Shown: positions 39,901 through 51,666 of the stretch, piece after piece
How the letters are laid out: every line of letters begins with the position of its first letter
Numbering within the stretch: position 1 is the stretch's first letter
From: Symsagittifera roscoffensis
Taxonomy: Eukaryota; Xenacoelomorpha; Acoela; Convolutidae
Length of the DNA stretch: 64,000 bases
Assembly: GCF_963678635.1 (NCBI RefSeq)
Contig: NC_087071.1
Location: 42,114,153-42,178,152 of the forward strand
Direction: 5' to 3'
Notes under the pieces: generated by a model
Seen by the model: the letters and a program-made list of their open reading frames with translations, nothing else
The model's database searches: none
Told to the model about the DNA's origin: nothing
Program-made: the position numbers and the translations under genes

Positions 39901-40410
39901 ACAGTGAATTCCATGCAATTAGTCTATGAACCAGTTCTAAATTTTTTTTTTTCAATATTCACAATTGAATTGGAACCAACTGGAGCTAGAAACAAAAGAA
40001 AGTAACTACACATAAAATTTTTAGTGGGCGTTTTTCTAACTATAACACTTTTTTTCTTAAAGCGAAATCCTTCAAATTATAGCAAGACAGATCATTCTTC
40101 AAAATTCTACAATCCTTAGAAAGTTGTTTTTTTTTTCAGTTTTTTTTTTGAAAAAAAAACAGAAACTAATACCACTAAAGTGTTCAATCAGGCTGTTGTC
40201 CGCTTCCAGGGGAGCAACTGCCAAAAGGTGGGACCAGTGCCATGAACTTCTTGAATATACCAGGTGGAATCGTGTAATTTTCAATTTTTTATTCAATGAA
40301 GAAAAGCCTAAGCCAATAAAAAATGCTAGAAAGTCATTTCGACCGTCAGCAAATTCCAGATAAGTGATTAAAACGTCTTATAAATCTCTTCATTCGTTTC
40401 CAAGTCAGTA
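36950..40410. repeat. Segmental tandem duplication, unit A
   Basis: This segment aligns by eye, with indels, to 40,640-43,590. Shared landmarks are CGCCGCATAT...TTTGGCT with a GAAATTGGTATC word (36,969 / 40,647), ACCCGTATCCTGAACTGGA (37,681 / 41,340), TTGACGTTTGGGTA (39,468 / 42,561) and CATCGTTTGCT (39,508 / 42,601). Inside unit A a 196-198 bp block is itself duplicated (37,655-37,850 and 37,851-38,048). Exon-like islands exist, but unit A has stops in the frame that is open in unit B. Confidence 0.7.
37655..38048 (+). repeat. Recent 196-198 bp tandem duplication
   Basis: CCGCTGCGTGTAATTGCG begins at 37,655 and again at 37,851. The two copies differ only by a few substitutions and a 2-base change in a C run. 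Near identity indicates a recent event compared with the surrounding A/B duplication. Confidence 0.9.
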
Positions 40411-40639
40411 GAATTAATGCTTCATGTTCACAGTTTATCTTGTCTTTTTTCTAATTTCTCTCTGATCCACTGAACTTCAAGCCAGTGGAAAAAAAACTTT
40501 TTTTTACATATACTCTTTAGTGAGTCATATGTCTCAGAGTAGATATTTAGATACACCATTTATAAATTTTGATGTTTTGAAAATTTATCAAAACTCAGTC
40601 GAACGTATCGTTCCAACCCTTTCTCAAAAATCAACTAAT

Positions 40640-43590
40640 CATGGGCCGCCGCATATCCTTAGGTTTGGCTATTTTTCTATTGAAAAACCGTGAAATTGGT
40701 ATCCCAACTTTTTCCATAGACTAATGGAGGCTTAAACTAAATCCCTAAAACTAATTGCCAAAATTTTGAGGTTACGCTCCAAAATATTTGCCAAAAAAAT
40801 TTGCTCCTCTGGCGAATTTTGTTTTAGGATTCTTTTTTTTGTCTCAAATCCTGTAAAAATTATCAAAATTAGCTTGTAAACGTTGATATCTTGGCAAGTA
40901 TTTGATGACTTTTTATAACATTGTCAGAGCATATATTCTAGATTTCTGACCAGTTCAAAAATTATTTTGTTTTATTTCAAAATTGTTTCCCTCATATTTC
41001 CTTCTTTGCTTTGGTGATTCAGAGAGAACTTTAAAGTTCATCTTAAGAAATCTTATGAACAATAGTTGAATTCAGGTTTGGAGAATCAAATTGTATGAAA
41101 ATGCCATAAAGCAAGCAACTCCAAAAATTAAAAATCATGCAAAATTTTTCATTCAATTTTCCACAAGGTATTTCAATAAGAAGTTTTCTAGCTGATTATA
41201 GATTCGAATGCGCAGTATCTCTTAACTCGCGGGACTTGAGCAGAAAAAGAGAGTTCTTCATGAATCGGATCCAAACAAAGTGAGAACTGAACATTAAAAT
41301 CTCGATTAATTCTTGCTGCGTGAACTTGAACTGATTCATACCCGTATCCTGAACTGGAAAATCGCTAAAATTTGATAATTTTGAATTGCGATCTGCCGTA
41401 CAAAAGCCACCCACCCAATCACTTTCATTTACGTTTGCAGCATAGAATTTATCATCATTGGTCTGTAAGCAAGTGTGCAAAAAGAATTGCTTTGGTTTTT
41501 TTGATGACAAATCAATCTTAGTGACCGTGTCTTGATTTGATTGATTTTTCACAATTTTTAAGTTTAAAAAAAAGAGTTTTGAGTAGCGCTTCTTTCAAAC
41601 TTTCGTGAACCAATTTTTTGTGCTTTAAAAAGAGTATGTCTTTGGATAATTTGAAAAATCGATCACTCCCCCCAGTTTTTTGAGATCATGATACCTACCC
41701 AAATTTTCAACGCTGTACATAAAACGGTCTTTATCAGACTAGAACAATTCGTGTTTTAGTTGTGTTTCTTTCTCTTCTAATGAAATCAACCATGAATCGT
41801 TTTGCCAGATCAAAAATGGCCGCTGCCATATTTTCGTGTTTTTTCATTGCCAATCACAATCTTCAATATCAAGATTTTAGTCCTTTATCTCATCATACAT
41901 CTCGTCATTGAGTTTTCTTCTGCATCGATTCAAATAAATTGATTTTTTGAACGCAGAAACTGTTAAATCCTCGCAAAGATTAACTCGAATTAATTTTATG
42001 GCGGTGTTCATGGTCGTTTCTTCAGTTCATAAAAAAGAGCCATCGTTTTTTTGTGTAAAATTTTTGTAATTGATGCAAGTGATTGATTCCGGTGTTTGGA
42101 CCAACTGTTTTTTTCCAAGAGTTCAAAAAATTAATTCCGTTTTTTCCTGAGGTTAAATTCTGAAGTTGCTACAGTTTCCATATATAGTCTTGTGGATGTT
42201 TCAACATTTTTTTATATCCTTGTGTTTCTTATTACGTACCCAACTAAGCCAGAAAAAAATTATATCCTAACTGATGTTTCTCCACAGCTTAGTGGTGCCA
42301 AAAAAGTTTAAAGAAAGCAAAAACTGGTAAATTTTCTCAGAAAGAAAAAATTATTAGGAACAGTAAAATTTCTCTTATCCAGTATCACCGTGGTACTCAT
42401 TTGTAGTATTTTTGTCATTTTCGTGAACTTCTACGACATAATTGGCTAGGACATTTTCAGTTTTTGGCATAATCCATGATTTCCTTTACTGAGATTTCTG
42501 TTAATATTTCTGAGCTTCCTCAGGTAAGTTACTGATCCTGAGATCCTTTTGACATCCATGTTGACGTTTGGGTAGTAACACTAGCTTCAGAAGATCAATT
42601 CATCGTTTGCTTGCTAATTTGTTGAGTATACTTGAATCGTTGAAAGTTGATACAATGTCTTCACTTTCGCTAGTCTTTTGTTGCTGCTTTTTCTTCAGCA
42701 GCTCTTGAAACACTTTGCATTTTTCAGTTCGCAGTACTTCCTGGATCGATTAGTAAAATTTGAAAAAAAAAAATTGAAATGCAGTTTTTCAATTATCGGG
42801 TAAACCAAAACCTTAATTTTTTCACTTTTTGTATCCAAGTACCTTCTAAGAAAATCAGTTTTTTGTTCCTTCAGCTTGAAACACGTCGCTAAGATGCCTG
42901 CACACAAAAATTTGAACGATCCGTTTAAGGCTTATGTATTATTAATCACTCTTTCATGCAATTAGATTGTCAACCGGTTTCAAGTTTGTGGTTTTAAACT
43001 AGGGAAGTGAATTGAAACCCACTGGAGTCAGAAAAAGCAAAGAATAACTATATTTATCATTTGAATTGGCTTATTCCTCAACTATATAATTATTTTTCTT
43101 TTAGCGAAATACGTCCAAATAAAGCACGACTAATCATTCCCTCAACATTCTACAATTGATACAAGCATAGTTGTTACTTCAGCTTACAAAAGAGATTATA
43201 ATATCATTCCAGAGGCCAATCAGACTGCTGTTACTTTTCCAGAACAGCATGTACCACTAAGTGAACCAAAGCTTTAATTTTCTTGAGCATTCAAAGTGGC
43301 ATCGTGTATACCTAATTTTTTGTCCCATACAGAGCGTTATATGCTAATAAAACAGCTATGTGGTCTAAATTTGATGGCAATGCCATTTTTCATATGTTTT
43401 CAAATAGTAAAAAAAATACACAGAACAGAGAAAATGAAGCAAGAAAATAATTTCGACGGTCAGAACTTTCCGGTTAATTAACAGTTTAACAAATCTCACA
43501 ATCCATTTAGAAGTCCGCTGAAGTAGCTCTACTTTTTCAAAGTCTTATCTTTTTTCAACATCTCTCAGATCTGCTGAACTTCAAGCCAGG
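40640..43590. repeat. Segmental tandem duplication, unit B
   Basis: Diverged copy of unit A, with landmarks listed there. On its minus strand an open frame at 41,552-41,196 (118 codons) corresponds to the unit-A region at 38.05-37.6 kb, where the same frame is interrupted. A second shared island on the minus strand near 42.7 kb (KCKVFQELLKKKQQQKTSE) aligns to one near 39.6 kb (KNKVFFDWLKKEQQQKTSE). The protein family is not recognised. Confidence 0.7.
41196..41552 (-). CDS. Hypothetical protein or exon in unit B
   Basis: A 118-codon open frame, preserved in unit B but broken in unit A. No family is recognised. It contains DKFYAANVNESDWVGG and an FTQQELIEIL helix-like stretch. Its conservation relative to unit A is at DNA level only, so coding status is doubtful. 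If real it is probably one exon of a larger minus-strand gene. Confidence 0.25.
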   Translation of the reverse strand: MKNQSNQDTVTKIDLSSKKPKQFFLHTCLQTNDDKFYAANVNESDWVGGFCTADRNSKLSNFSDFPVQDTGMNQFKFTQQELIEILMFSSHFVWIRFMKNSLFLLKSRELRDTAHSNL

Positions 43591-44324
43591 ATAAATGAAA
43601 GTAGCCTTGCAGGCAGTCATCTGTTTAGTGGAAATTTTTAGATACAACATTGGCAGTTTTTGATTTTTTGAAAAAATATGAAATTGAAGAAGAACGGTTC
43701 TCAAAAATCAAAGTGTCAAACTCAAACGAATGGGTTTTCATAAGTTGCAATTTTTAGATGATCAGTAGCCTTCACATATTTCTGTTTTACATAAAAGCAC
43801 CACGCTAATTGTAAAAAAATTTTCAATTAAAATTTCTTTTTTTAAGTTTGAGCACATTCGTTCCTCATCTTAGCTTCAAAACTCGAGATAAAAACTACCT
43901 GGTATCTGTGAATGTATGTTTTATGATCTGATACCAGTTTAAAAACTGAGAAAGTTAAATTTTCCTTCTCAATAACATCAGTGTGCTTATTTTCTATTAA
44001 ACTCATTTCTCTTCTTTATTTCATTTATTGGCTATTTTATCTTTACTATACACCGGCTAGAAAATACCTTCAAAAATCCTGTCTTGTTCTTGCTAGGGTT
44101 AAAAACAGTTTGCTTCTTTTACGCTTAATATAGTTTATATTAAGGTAATTAACTCTGCTTGCACTAGTTAAACTAAACTGCATACAATTCAGATTGCTGT
44201 TGTTTTTTTGCCTACTCAATACTTCCAGTCAAACGTTCACCTTTTGTGTTGTTTAAACGGGTTGTATGAAAAAGAAGATGGTTTTTTAACTAAAAAAATG
44301 AAAGTAGAAAAAACGAATAAAAGT
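43591..44324. other. Intergenic stretch left of the Polinton
   Basis: AT-rich host DNA with no recognised feature, ending at the target-site duplication. Confidence 0.5.
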
Positions 44325-44330
44325 GATAAC
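44325..44330 (+). repeat. Target-site duplication, left copy (GATAAC)
   Basis: GATAAC directly precedes the left terminus and is repeated exactly after the right terminus at 63,194-63,199. A 6-bp duplication is the diagnostic length for Polinton/Maverick integration. Confidence 0.92.
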
Positions 44331-44543
44331 AGTAGTATGCATATAGTGCGTTAGGATCGGGGGGGGGGGGGGTTGTCATACATGGATGACCATTAGGTAT
44401 AAATCATAATGGTCACCATGTATTAAATGATCAGCAATGATCACCATGTAATAATCCTAATTGTCACCATGTATAATTTTATACCTAATAGTCCTCATGT
44501 AAAACTTCGGTATCTTATTGAGTATTCCCACTGAACGTTGTGG
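44331..44543 (+). repeat. Left terminal inverted repeat of the Polinton
   Basis: 213 bp from AGTAGTATGCATATAGTGCG to CTGAACGTTGTGG, including a run of 14 G and several CACCATGTA-type words. It matches the reverse complement of 62,935-63,193 with only about three substitutions, a G-run length difference of 5 and one missing 51-bp unit. Confidence 0.93.
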
Positions 44544-44841
44544 TTACATGTTTGGTGCGGGAAAGGATTTGCCAAATCTTCGTTCTGAAACCAGCTGGAG
44601 TGTTTAACTGCGCTATAGACTGTTTGCTCAATTCTTCTTAAAACTTTGATTCAAACTCAAATTACATACAAATACATACAAAAGTATGCTAAAGACACTA
44701 TCGCTTAAATGAAATTGTTTATATCCCAGATTAATTGAGTTCCAAAGCTGAACAAAATCTCGCACTTAAATACACACTAAACACGGAATAGCGGTAGGTC
44801 AAATTTTATGTACAGACAATTCTCATATTAAATAACTGAAT

Positions 44842-44847
44842 TTTATT
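44842..44847 (-). promoter_or_regulatory. Polyadenylation signal of the polymerase gene
   Basis: The minus strand reads AATAAA about 40 bases downstream of the polymerase stop codon (44,885-44,887), the only such hexamer in the expected place. Confidence 0.55.
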
Positions 44848-44884
44848 TACTATACAAAAGTTAATGTGGTGTTTTTTTTGTGTT

Positions 44885-45618
44885 TTAATCTATTCGTCGA
44901 TTTTTTGACCGTGGTTCTTCTACTTCAACTGCTTCATAATCGAAAAACGAATCGTTGAAGAATGACGACTCGTCCTCATCGGAAGTATTGGCCTCCAGAT
45001 CCGCGATATCCCCGCTATCAATATCACTGTCGTTGGTTTCTGCTGCCCGAATCAGACCGGGGTCTGGAGTTTGCCAACTGCTATTGACCTGGTCCATCAG
45101 TTGTCGAAGCGAGCGATGTGGTTGTGTGTTCTCAACAGCAAAACTATCCTCAAAGTATTCATCATCAATTTCCGGATGGTCCCAATCAACGTTTTGAGTG
45201 TTAGCGAATTCTTCAGACACCCCATCTAGGAAATCGTCACAATCCCACGACACTGGTTTTTGACGATCTTCAAAAAATGGCATCCATTTTTCCAAATCGT
45301 CATCGTCAGTTGGGTCAGAATTAACAGCGGCTGTGTTGTCATCACTATCATCAATGCCAATCACAGTTTGACCCACGATGTTTTTGTGACCGTAGGGAAG
45401 AGTCTGCTGACCAATATCGAGGATGTAGCGTTTGTCATCAAAAGCTGATAACGATGTTTTCGTCGAAGTCACTGTTTGCAGATTGTGTGACTCGGATGCG
45501 ATTCGACTGTTTTCAGTTTTGAATAACGAGCCAGAGGTCAAGGTGTCTCGATATCGCTGATGACTCAACATCTTCTGAGTAGCTTCGGATACACCTTTCG
45601 CCGATAATTTTCTGCAGT
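44885..45618 (-). CDS. polB: Polymerase B exon 2: C-terminal thumb end and acidic tail
   Basis: About 245 codons. The first third (KGVSEATQKMLSHQRYRDTL, later FDDKRYILD and LPYGHK) matches the conserved C-terminus of Polinton polymerases. The remaining ~150 residues are strongly acidic (DDDDLEKW, DSDIDSGDIADLEANTSDED) with a basic end (RSKNRRID). The tail is not part of the core polymerase fold. A role in protein contact is only a guess. Confidence 0.8.
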
Positions 45619-46291
45619 CTAAAATTTTATTTATATGATTACTAATCAATTTTTTGATGATCACTAATGTGTGGTGGTAAAAAAACCAAATACGATGTTT
45701 TTTTAAGAGCTACATCATGTTAACTTGAAGGCCAGGTGCAACAAAAAAAAATACATGAAGGCTAGGTGTGACCTTAAAAATTAGTCATCATTAAAAAAAA
45801 AACAACAATCAACCAACACAAAAAAAAAAATCCCCGACAAAAAAATTTTTTTAAAAAAATTTTTTGCCGACAAAAAAATTTTTTTTTAAAAAATTTTTCG
45901 CCCACAAAAAAAAAAAAAAAAAAATCGCCCACAAAAAAAAAACCAAAAATTTTCAAAAAAATTTTTTTTTTTCGCCTAAAAAGTTTTTTCCAATTTTTTT
46001 TCAAAACAAAATACACTTTTTCGCCCGAAATTTTTTTTCGAACAAAAAAAAATTTTTTTTCCAAAAAAAAAAAAAAAAATTTCGCCCACAAAAAAAAACC
46101 GCCCACAAAAAAAAAAATTTCAAAAAAAATTATACTTTTTCGCCTAAAAAGTTTTTTCCAAATTTCTTTTTTTTTGATAAAATTACATTTTTTCGCCCAC
46201 AAAAAAAAATTGCCTTCCGAAAAAAAAATCACAAAAAATCAAAATTTTTTGAAATTCGTGCTCACAAATAAGGCAAATAGAAATTAATTAC
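45619..46291 (-). other. Predicted spliceosomal intron in the polymerase gene
   Basis: The upstream polymerase frame runs to a donor GTAATT starting at 46,291, and the missing C-terminal polymerase block resumes after the acceptor ATTTTAG ending at 45,619. Splicing keeps the frame. The 673-base intron is almost pure A/T low complexity on the minus strand, with repeated GGGCGAAAAA-like words, so it also supports long meaningless open frames on both strands. The alternative is an unspliced low-complexity insertion; the exact boundaries make splicing more likely. Confidence 0.75.
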
Positions 46292-49200
46292 CTCTGGACA
46301 AAATGGAATAAAGCTTGGGTTTGAGGGATATGAACTCGGTTATAATGTCTCCTGGAAACTCATCCTTGAATTTTAAAACAACCATTTTGTTTTTTGGGTC
46401 GTAGAGAGGGTGGTTCTTCGGGTAATTTGACAAGTCAAGTTCATTCAAAATATTCCTTTTTTCGGAAATTTCTCGGTATAAATCTTCACTTTTGACTTGG
46501 TACAGGAGACTGTCTGTTTCAGAATACAATAGTTGACATTCAAAATTTGATTTCATTATATCGTAATGAAATTTATACATGTGAAACTTTGCTAACTCAA
46601 GAACACTAGCTCCCACAATTGTTGGGAGATCCCAATAGATTTTTGTTGGATTCGAAGTGAACGCTGCCAAGTTTTCTCCAAAAATTTTGTAGGATTTAAA
46701 TTCGAATGCACTAATTTCTCGCAAAGCGGCATGATAATCTCTAACTATCCGAACAAGCATCCGTTTGCGCTTCGACTCGCATGTTTTCCCATAAGCACAA
46801 TTGTTCAGTAGTTTGTACAAATCCTCCTCAAATTTATTTCTAGCTTGTTGTCGTTTAGTCGTGTTCAATGTGATGTATGGTTCTAACCATGCTTCTTGTT
46901 CAAACTTCAGCACACGGTGCACTTTTTTAACTTTAAGTCCCAACCTAACAAACAATTGCAATAGTTTGTAATGAATTGTATAATTTGACTTGTCATGCAG
47001 CGTCTGCAGTAACTTTTTGGTCTTTCCAATTGAACGTCTTGCAATGTCTTGATTTTTCATCTGCTCGAGTAAATTTGTTTGGTAGGGACTCAACCAATCC
47101 TGGGATACACTTTCTTTAGTAGGAGCTAAAGGGTAATCTTGATGATCCTCATGCAGTTCTTCTGGATACTCGAGATCAACTTCCAATATAAATCCAATCA
47201 AAGAGTCTTCAGTCATGTTGAGGATTTGGTTCACAATCACCTCGTCTTCTATATGCTCTATTAGCTCAAAGTTACGCACCGGTAATTTCTCCGTTTGCAT
47301 GACGCCGCCATAGAGGTTATTTGCATCGATCATAAACCCGTAGGTGCTAGGTTGATCTGGGTTGAAGTCGGGGCATTCTTTGTTGTTGGCTTTGAAAAAG
47401 CGACTATGGAACACGGATGCAGTACCACCTCGCATCATATTCTCGACCAATTCGAGATGCCTGCGGTCTGATAAAAGCTGAACATTCGAGTCTTTGCAGA
47501 TACGTTTGAAGGCGTCTCCAGCTAAGTTTGAAGCACTAAAATGGTGCGCGCAGTCCAGACCATAAGTTTGGTGACTAATTTGTCGAAATTCTTCAAAGAC
47601 GCAAGCAAGGAAGGAGTGTATCACACTTGAGATACAAGTTGTGATAATCCTCCAAGTTTTGACATTTGAACACTCTAAAAACTTTCTTTGCATGTTCCAG
47701 ATCCGCTTGTGAAACTGCAACTTTTCCTCCATTCAAAACATCGGACCAATTTTGCAAAGGAGGCAATTCTTTTTCTGCAAATTTTTCTCTTCCGGTCATG
47801 TACGAATAAGGGTAGAAACCTCTTTGTCGTATCAGACACCGTTGCCCCTCCGTCTCGTTTGCAAAATACTTGTTCAAAATTGACATTTTTTCCGCTGGTA
47901 GATTATCAACCAATTTTTGCAGGGAAGAATTCAAAAACTTGCATGAGTCAATAAATCTGAGGTATTCAAAAACTTTTTGCTCAGATCCGTTTTTCCTTTT
48001 TATAGTTTTAATTAGGACTCCAATGCTTAACGATATATATTTTTCGTCGGTGCTAGGTATAACACTCATTGTACTTGTTGGCTCGCATTCATGCAATGCG
48101 AGACAAATGTGGTGAAGGTCATAGTTCTGGATGTTATGTCCAATGACTGGGGTGAAATTTACAGTTCGTCTTCCGAGGTTGCATTTTTCATGTGCCCATC
48201 CCAAAAATTTTCCAGAAAAATGGCAATGGTCAAGACATTTTTCGTGCTCATTGGTAAAATGTATACAGCAAATCCAACATGTTGATGTGTTTTCTTTGTT
48301 CAACGATTCTTGGCTTTCTAGAAATTGAGGAAACCGTCGCTTTTGATCATATATCTCTCTCGCTAATTGATGCAACTGATTGAGAAACTTTTTCATGCAT
48401 TGATCAGAGCTGTCATAGTCAAAGAAGTAGGGCTGTGAATTTCCGTGTTCAATTACAGCCAATGAATACCCACAAGCTTCGTGTTTTGTACAACTCGGGT
48501 AGATGATCGCGATGGATTATCAGGACAAGAATCTACAGGTTTCAGAAATGATTCAAAATCAAAATAAATCACAAGTGGTACAAACCACAAGGCCTGGAGG
48601 TTTTTGAACTCGTATCTGTTGGTACCTTTTTCTGCTGAAGGCATGACTACTAGAGCAGGTTCATGATCCTTACAACACTGGATGTGTTGCTCGTGAGTTT
48701 CATCACTCCAACTAATGTGAAAGCAGTTTCTACATAAACGTGCAATTGTGCGATACTTACACCCTTTCATTTCGCAGATGAACTTTAACAAATCGATTAT
48801 AAGTACATAGTGATGCTTTGCAGGCTCATACAAGAGAAGCAGGTCCATGTCAAATATTTCAGTTTGGGTGCTGTTATCTTGGTTTGGTCGTTTTGATATA
48901 TACATAGGCAAATAATCTCCCTTGTGGTACTGGAACACATTTACCCGCACGTCGTTAAGTTGTTCAAATTTTCCAATTGAAGCGGAACTCATGGGTGAAT
49001 CAAAATTACCTTGGGCTTTGTGTGCACTTTCAGCAGTGTATGTATCAGGTTGTGTCCGCGCAGCTGCTGGGTTCGCTTTTTGTTGATCAGTTAGAAGTAG
49101 GTCAACACCATGCTTCAGACTATAAGCAGCGGTAAAGCAAAGTTCGAAGCAATTATTATCTTCGTGATTTCTAATGTTTATCAAATTCTGGGACATTCGA

Positions 49201-50033
49201 ATTCGAAAAGGCAAGTCAATATAAGATGACCCACGGATTGGTGAAAACTTTGCAAGTTTAACAAAAACTTGAATTACGTGTTGCAAAACCCAACCGCTTC
49301 CATAAGATGCAAAAGTCTCCAAAACTGCTTGCATTTTTTCGACCATTTCAAAAAACTCATCATCTTCTAATCCTAAGCTCATCACAGGTTTCATATCAGA
49401 GTTTGCATTAATGTCAATCCGCTCGTCGTGCTCAGTTTTACTAGAATCATTTATTACTTTAGGTTTTACCAAACCTAAATTAGCGCTGAACTGAACTTTT
49501 CTAGGTCCTTCTGCAACTCTATCGATTATGAGACTTTGAATTTCATCTTTTTTCTCTTGCATAAATTGCAAAAGGTTAATCGGCTGATTTTCATCCATGG
49601 GTTGGTTTCCGCCGATCACATACGTTTCAAGAACACCGAAAAAAGCAGACTCACTTTTTTGAAGATTGGTGCCGTTCATTTCGTCTTCATCGACAGCATG
49701 CACATCACCGAGAGCAGCATTAGCAGCGGCACTTGTAGTGGCTAAATCAGCAGAGGCAGCTCTCATAACAGGAAGACCATGGGTTGCTAGTAAATGAGCT
49801 GACAAGTTTTTGGGCGAATGAAATCCCAAATGACAATAATCACAAACACCTCCAAGTTGACCATGAGTGTGAAGAATATGTTTTTGTAAATTTGAAAGCA
49901 TTTGAGCCGTGAATGAACACTCATTGCATCAATAAACAATAAGTCCTTTTTCAACAAAATGTTTGTCACGCTCATGGCGACTTCTATTGCTCTTATTTGC
50001 ATATTTCAGTGGACAAAAATTGCATTTGAACAT

Positions 50034-51666
50034 TTTTTGAAATAAGTTAAGCTATTGATTTTAAGAAAGAAAAAGAATCAAGTGATCTCAAATCACACTC
50101 AGAAACAACAGTAAATGGGAAGCATAACTGTTCGTGTACCAATTGCAGAGAAAACGGTTTGTGTTTTGCGCGCGTAATTTTGAATATGAATTAAAGTTCC
50201 CGCCAAAATTTGAAATAGATTTGAATTTCCCGCCATAACTGGCAAACTCAAATTCGATTGGACGAAACAGATAAATTGTTGTTTGAAACGTTATTAATTA
50301 TTACAAACGATAAAAATTAATCTAAGCCAACCAAGTTTGGGCTAAATTTTAATCCAAAGTGATTTTAGAGCCAAGAGAGAAAAGTTTTACATTTATATTT
50401 TATCAATTCAAAATATAAATTGATGAAAATTTCGAAATTGCGAATAAAAGTTGAGCATGTCACAACACATGATAGATCCTAAATATCCCAGTTGTCATGG
50501 GGACAGAATATCCTATAAAAATGTCAAAATTAGTATCAAAAACAGTTGAAATGATGAATAAGTAAAGCAAAAACTGAAAAATGACAGTTTTTTAACTTTC
50601 CAGGCGCATTGCTATCAATGATGTCAATCACGGAGCGGTTGCACGGTCCATGTCATCATGAATTTGTCTCAATTGTCTTTCGATTTGAAAAAAAAGTCCG
50701 AAAAAATACTTTTCTGTAAAGAGAAATGAGTTTGTTGTTTTAGGGGGATTAAGGGGATTAGCGTTTTTCTCGAAGACTATTGAAAAAACATCTACTCCCA
50801 CAATCTCATTAGTCGTGCCCGTCAATGCACTTTCATAATAACACCACTTGCTCATAAAAAAAAATTGCGTCTTCTGGTTGAAAATTGCATTTTTTCGGAA
50901 AAATGAAAAAACGATGAGTCATCAATTAAAAAGTTTGATTCTTATTATTTTTCTCAAATATTTAGCATGATGATGAATACTTGTATTTTTTTCAATAGGA
51001 TCATTTTTGGAGACAACAGTATCAATGATCAAATGGTAACTCCAATTTGTAGAAAAAGAAAAAAATTAATGCTTTTTTTTCCTTTTTGTAATTAAAAAAT
51101 CAAATTTTTAACTAAAAAGCATTAAAAAATTAAGTATTTTTATCAAAAAGTTGGTTTTAAACATCTTTTATACTATTTTTCATTATGTTTAATTTGTATG
51201 ATAACTATTTGAATAAACATATGACAACATAAGTTTTCATCCAAAATTATTTTTTTCCAGTTTTTTTTTGACGTTAATTATCTTTTTTCAAAATCGAAAT
51301 AGATTTTTTTAATCTTGTTTTCTAAAAATTAGCATATATATGGATGCTTTTCAGTTTTTTCTCAAGATCACTATTGTAAATAAGAACTTCAATGTTAATA
51401 TGTTAAATCCTAATTGTGGAAAAAATGAAAATTTTACGGATTTTTTTTTGTTTTTAATTGAAAAAAAATAGTCAATTTATTAAAAATAAATGATTTTTTA
51501 AACTTCAATTTTTAAAGGCTTTTGAAATAAATTTTTAATCAGAACCCAATCGTGTGATAATTAATGAACAAATACAAGATACAAACTCAAACTCAATTTT
51601 AAAGTTAAATTATTATACACAATAAATACAAACAAAAATCAATAAAACTCAACCTCAGTTTCAAAG
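50034..51666. other. AT-rich non-coding region between polymerase and the 52-kb minus gene
   Basis: No conserved frame. The first 250 bases contain G/C-rich E2F-like words and are the presumptive polymerase promoter. The rest is very AT-rich with poly-A/T tracts. A 75-codon minus frame at 50,855-50,628 has no family resemblance and I do not count it as a gene. Confidence 0.5.
50166..50236. promoter_or_regulatory. Cluster of E2F-like sites upstream of the polymerase
   Basis: Within 71 bases, 130-200 bases upstream of the polymerase ATG, are TTTTGCGCGC (50,165-50,174), TTCCCGCCAAAA (50,197-50,208; reverse TTTTGGCGGGAA) and TTTCCCGCCAT (50,226-50,236). The last two match the E2F/DP consensus TTTSSCGC with GGCGGGAA. 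In such AT-rich DNA three GC cores so close together are notable. Function is inferred from motif only. Confidence 0.45.

Larger units (their letters stand above)
44885..50033 (-). pseudogene. polB: Protein-primed family B DNA polymerase (pPolB), interrupted, with one apparent intron
   Basis: This would replicate the linear element by protein priming. From the ATG at 50,033 the frame encodes three C2H2 zinc fingers (CNFC.., CNEC.., CDYC..). It then carries exonuclease motif I (FDFESF, near 48,560), an HNH/endonuclease-VII-like cysteine-histidine cluster (CWICC...CLDHCHFSGKFLG) that is usual in Polinton polymerases, and the later exo motifs (GHNIQNYD; YHNLYLK). Motif A is DANNLYG (47,320), motif B NNCAYGK (46,795), motif C YSETDSL (46,520), where Glu replaces the usual first Asp. 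The C-terminus (FDDKRYILD) lies in exon 2, followed by an acidic tail. Lesions: TGA at 49,931-49,929, a frameshift in an A4 run near 48,485 and one near 47,611. It is read opposite to all capsid genes. Confidence 0.93.

Noticed and set aside
45774-46271. Overlapping open frames of 135-152 codons on both strands
   Set aside because: They are poly-Phe/Lys translations of A/T low complexity inside the predicted polymerase intron.
47688-48328. Several plus-strand frames of 64-88 codons
   Set aside because: Antisense shadows of the polymerase gene.
50628-50855. 75-codon minus frame in the Polinton
   Set aside because: No family resemblance, and an isolated frame in AT-rich non-coding DNA.
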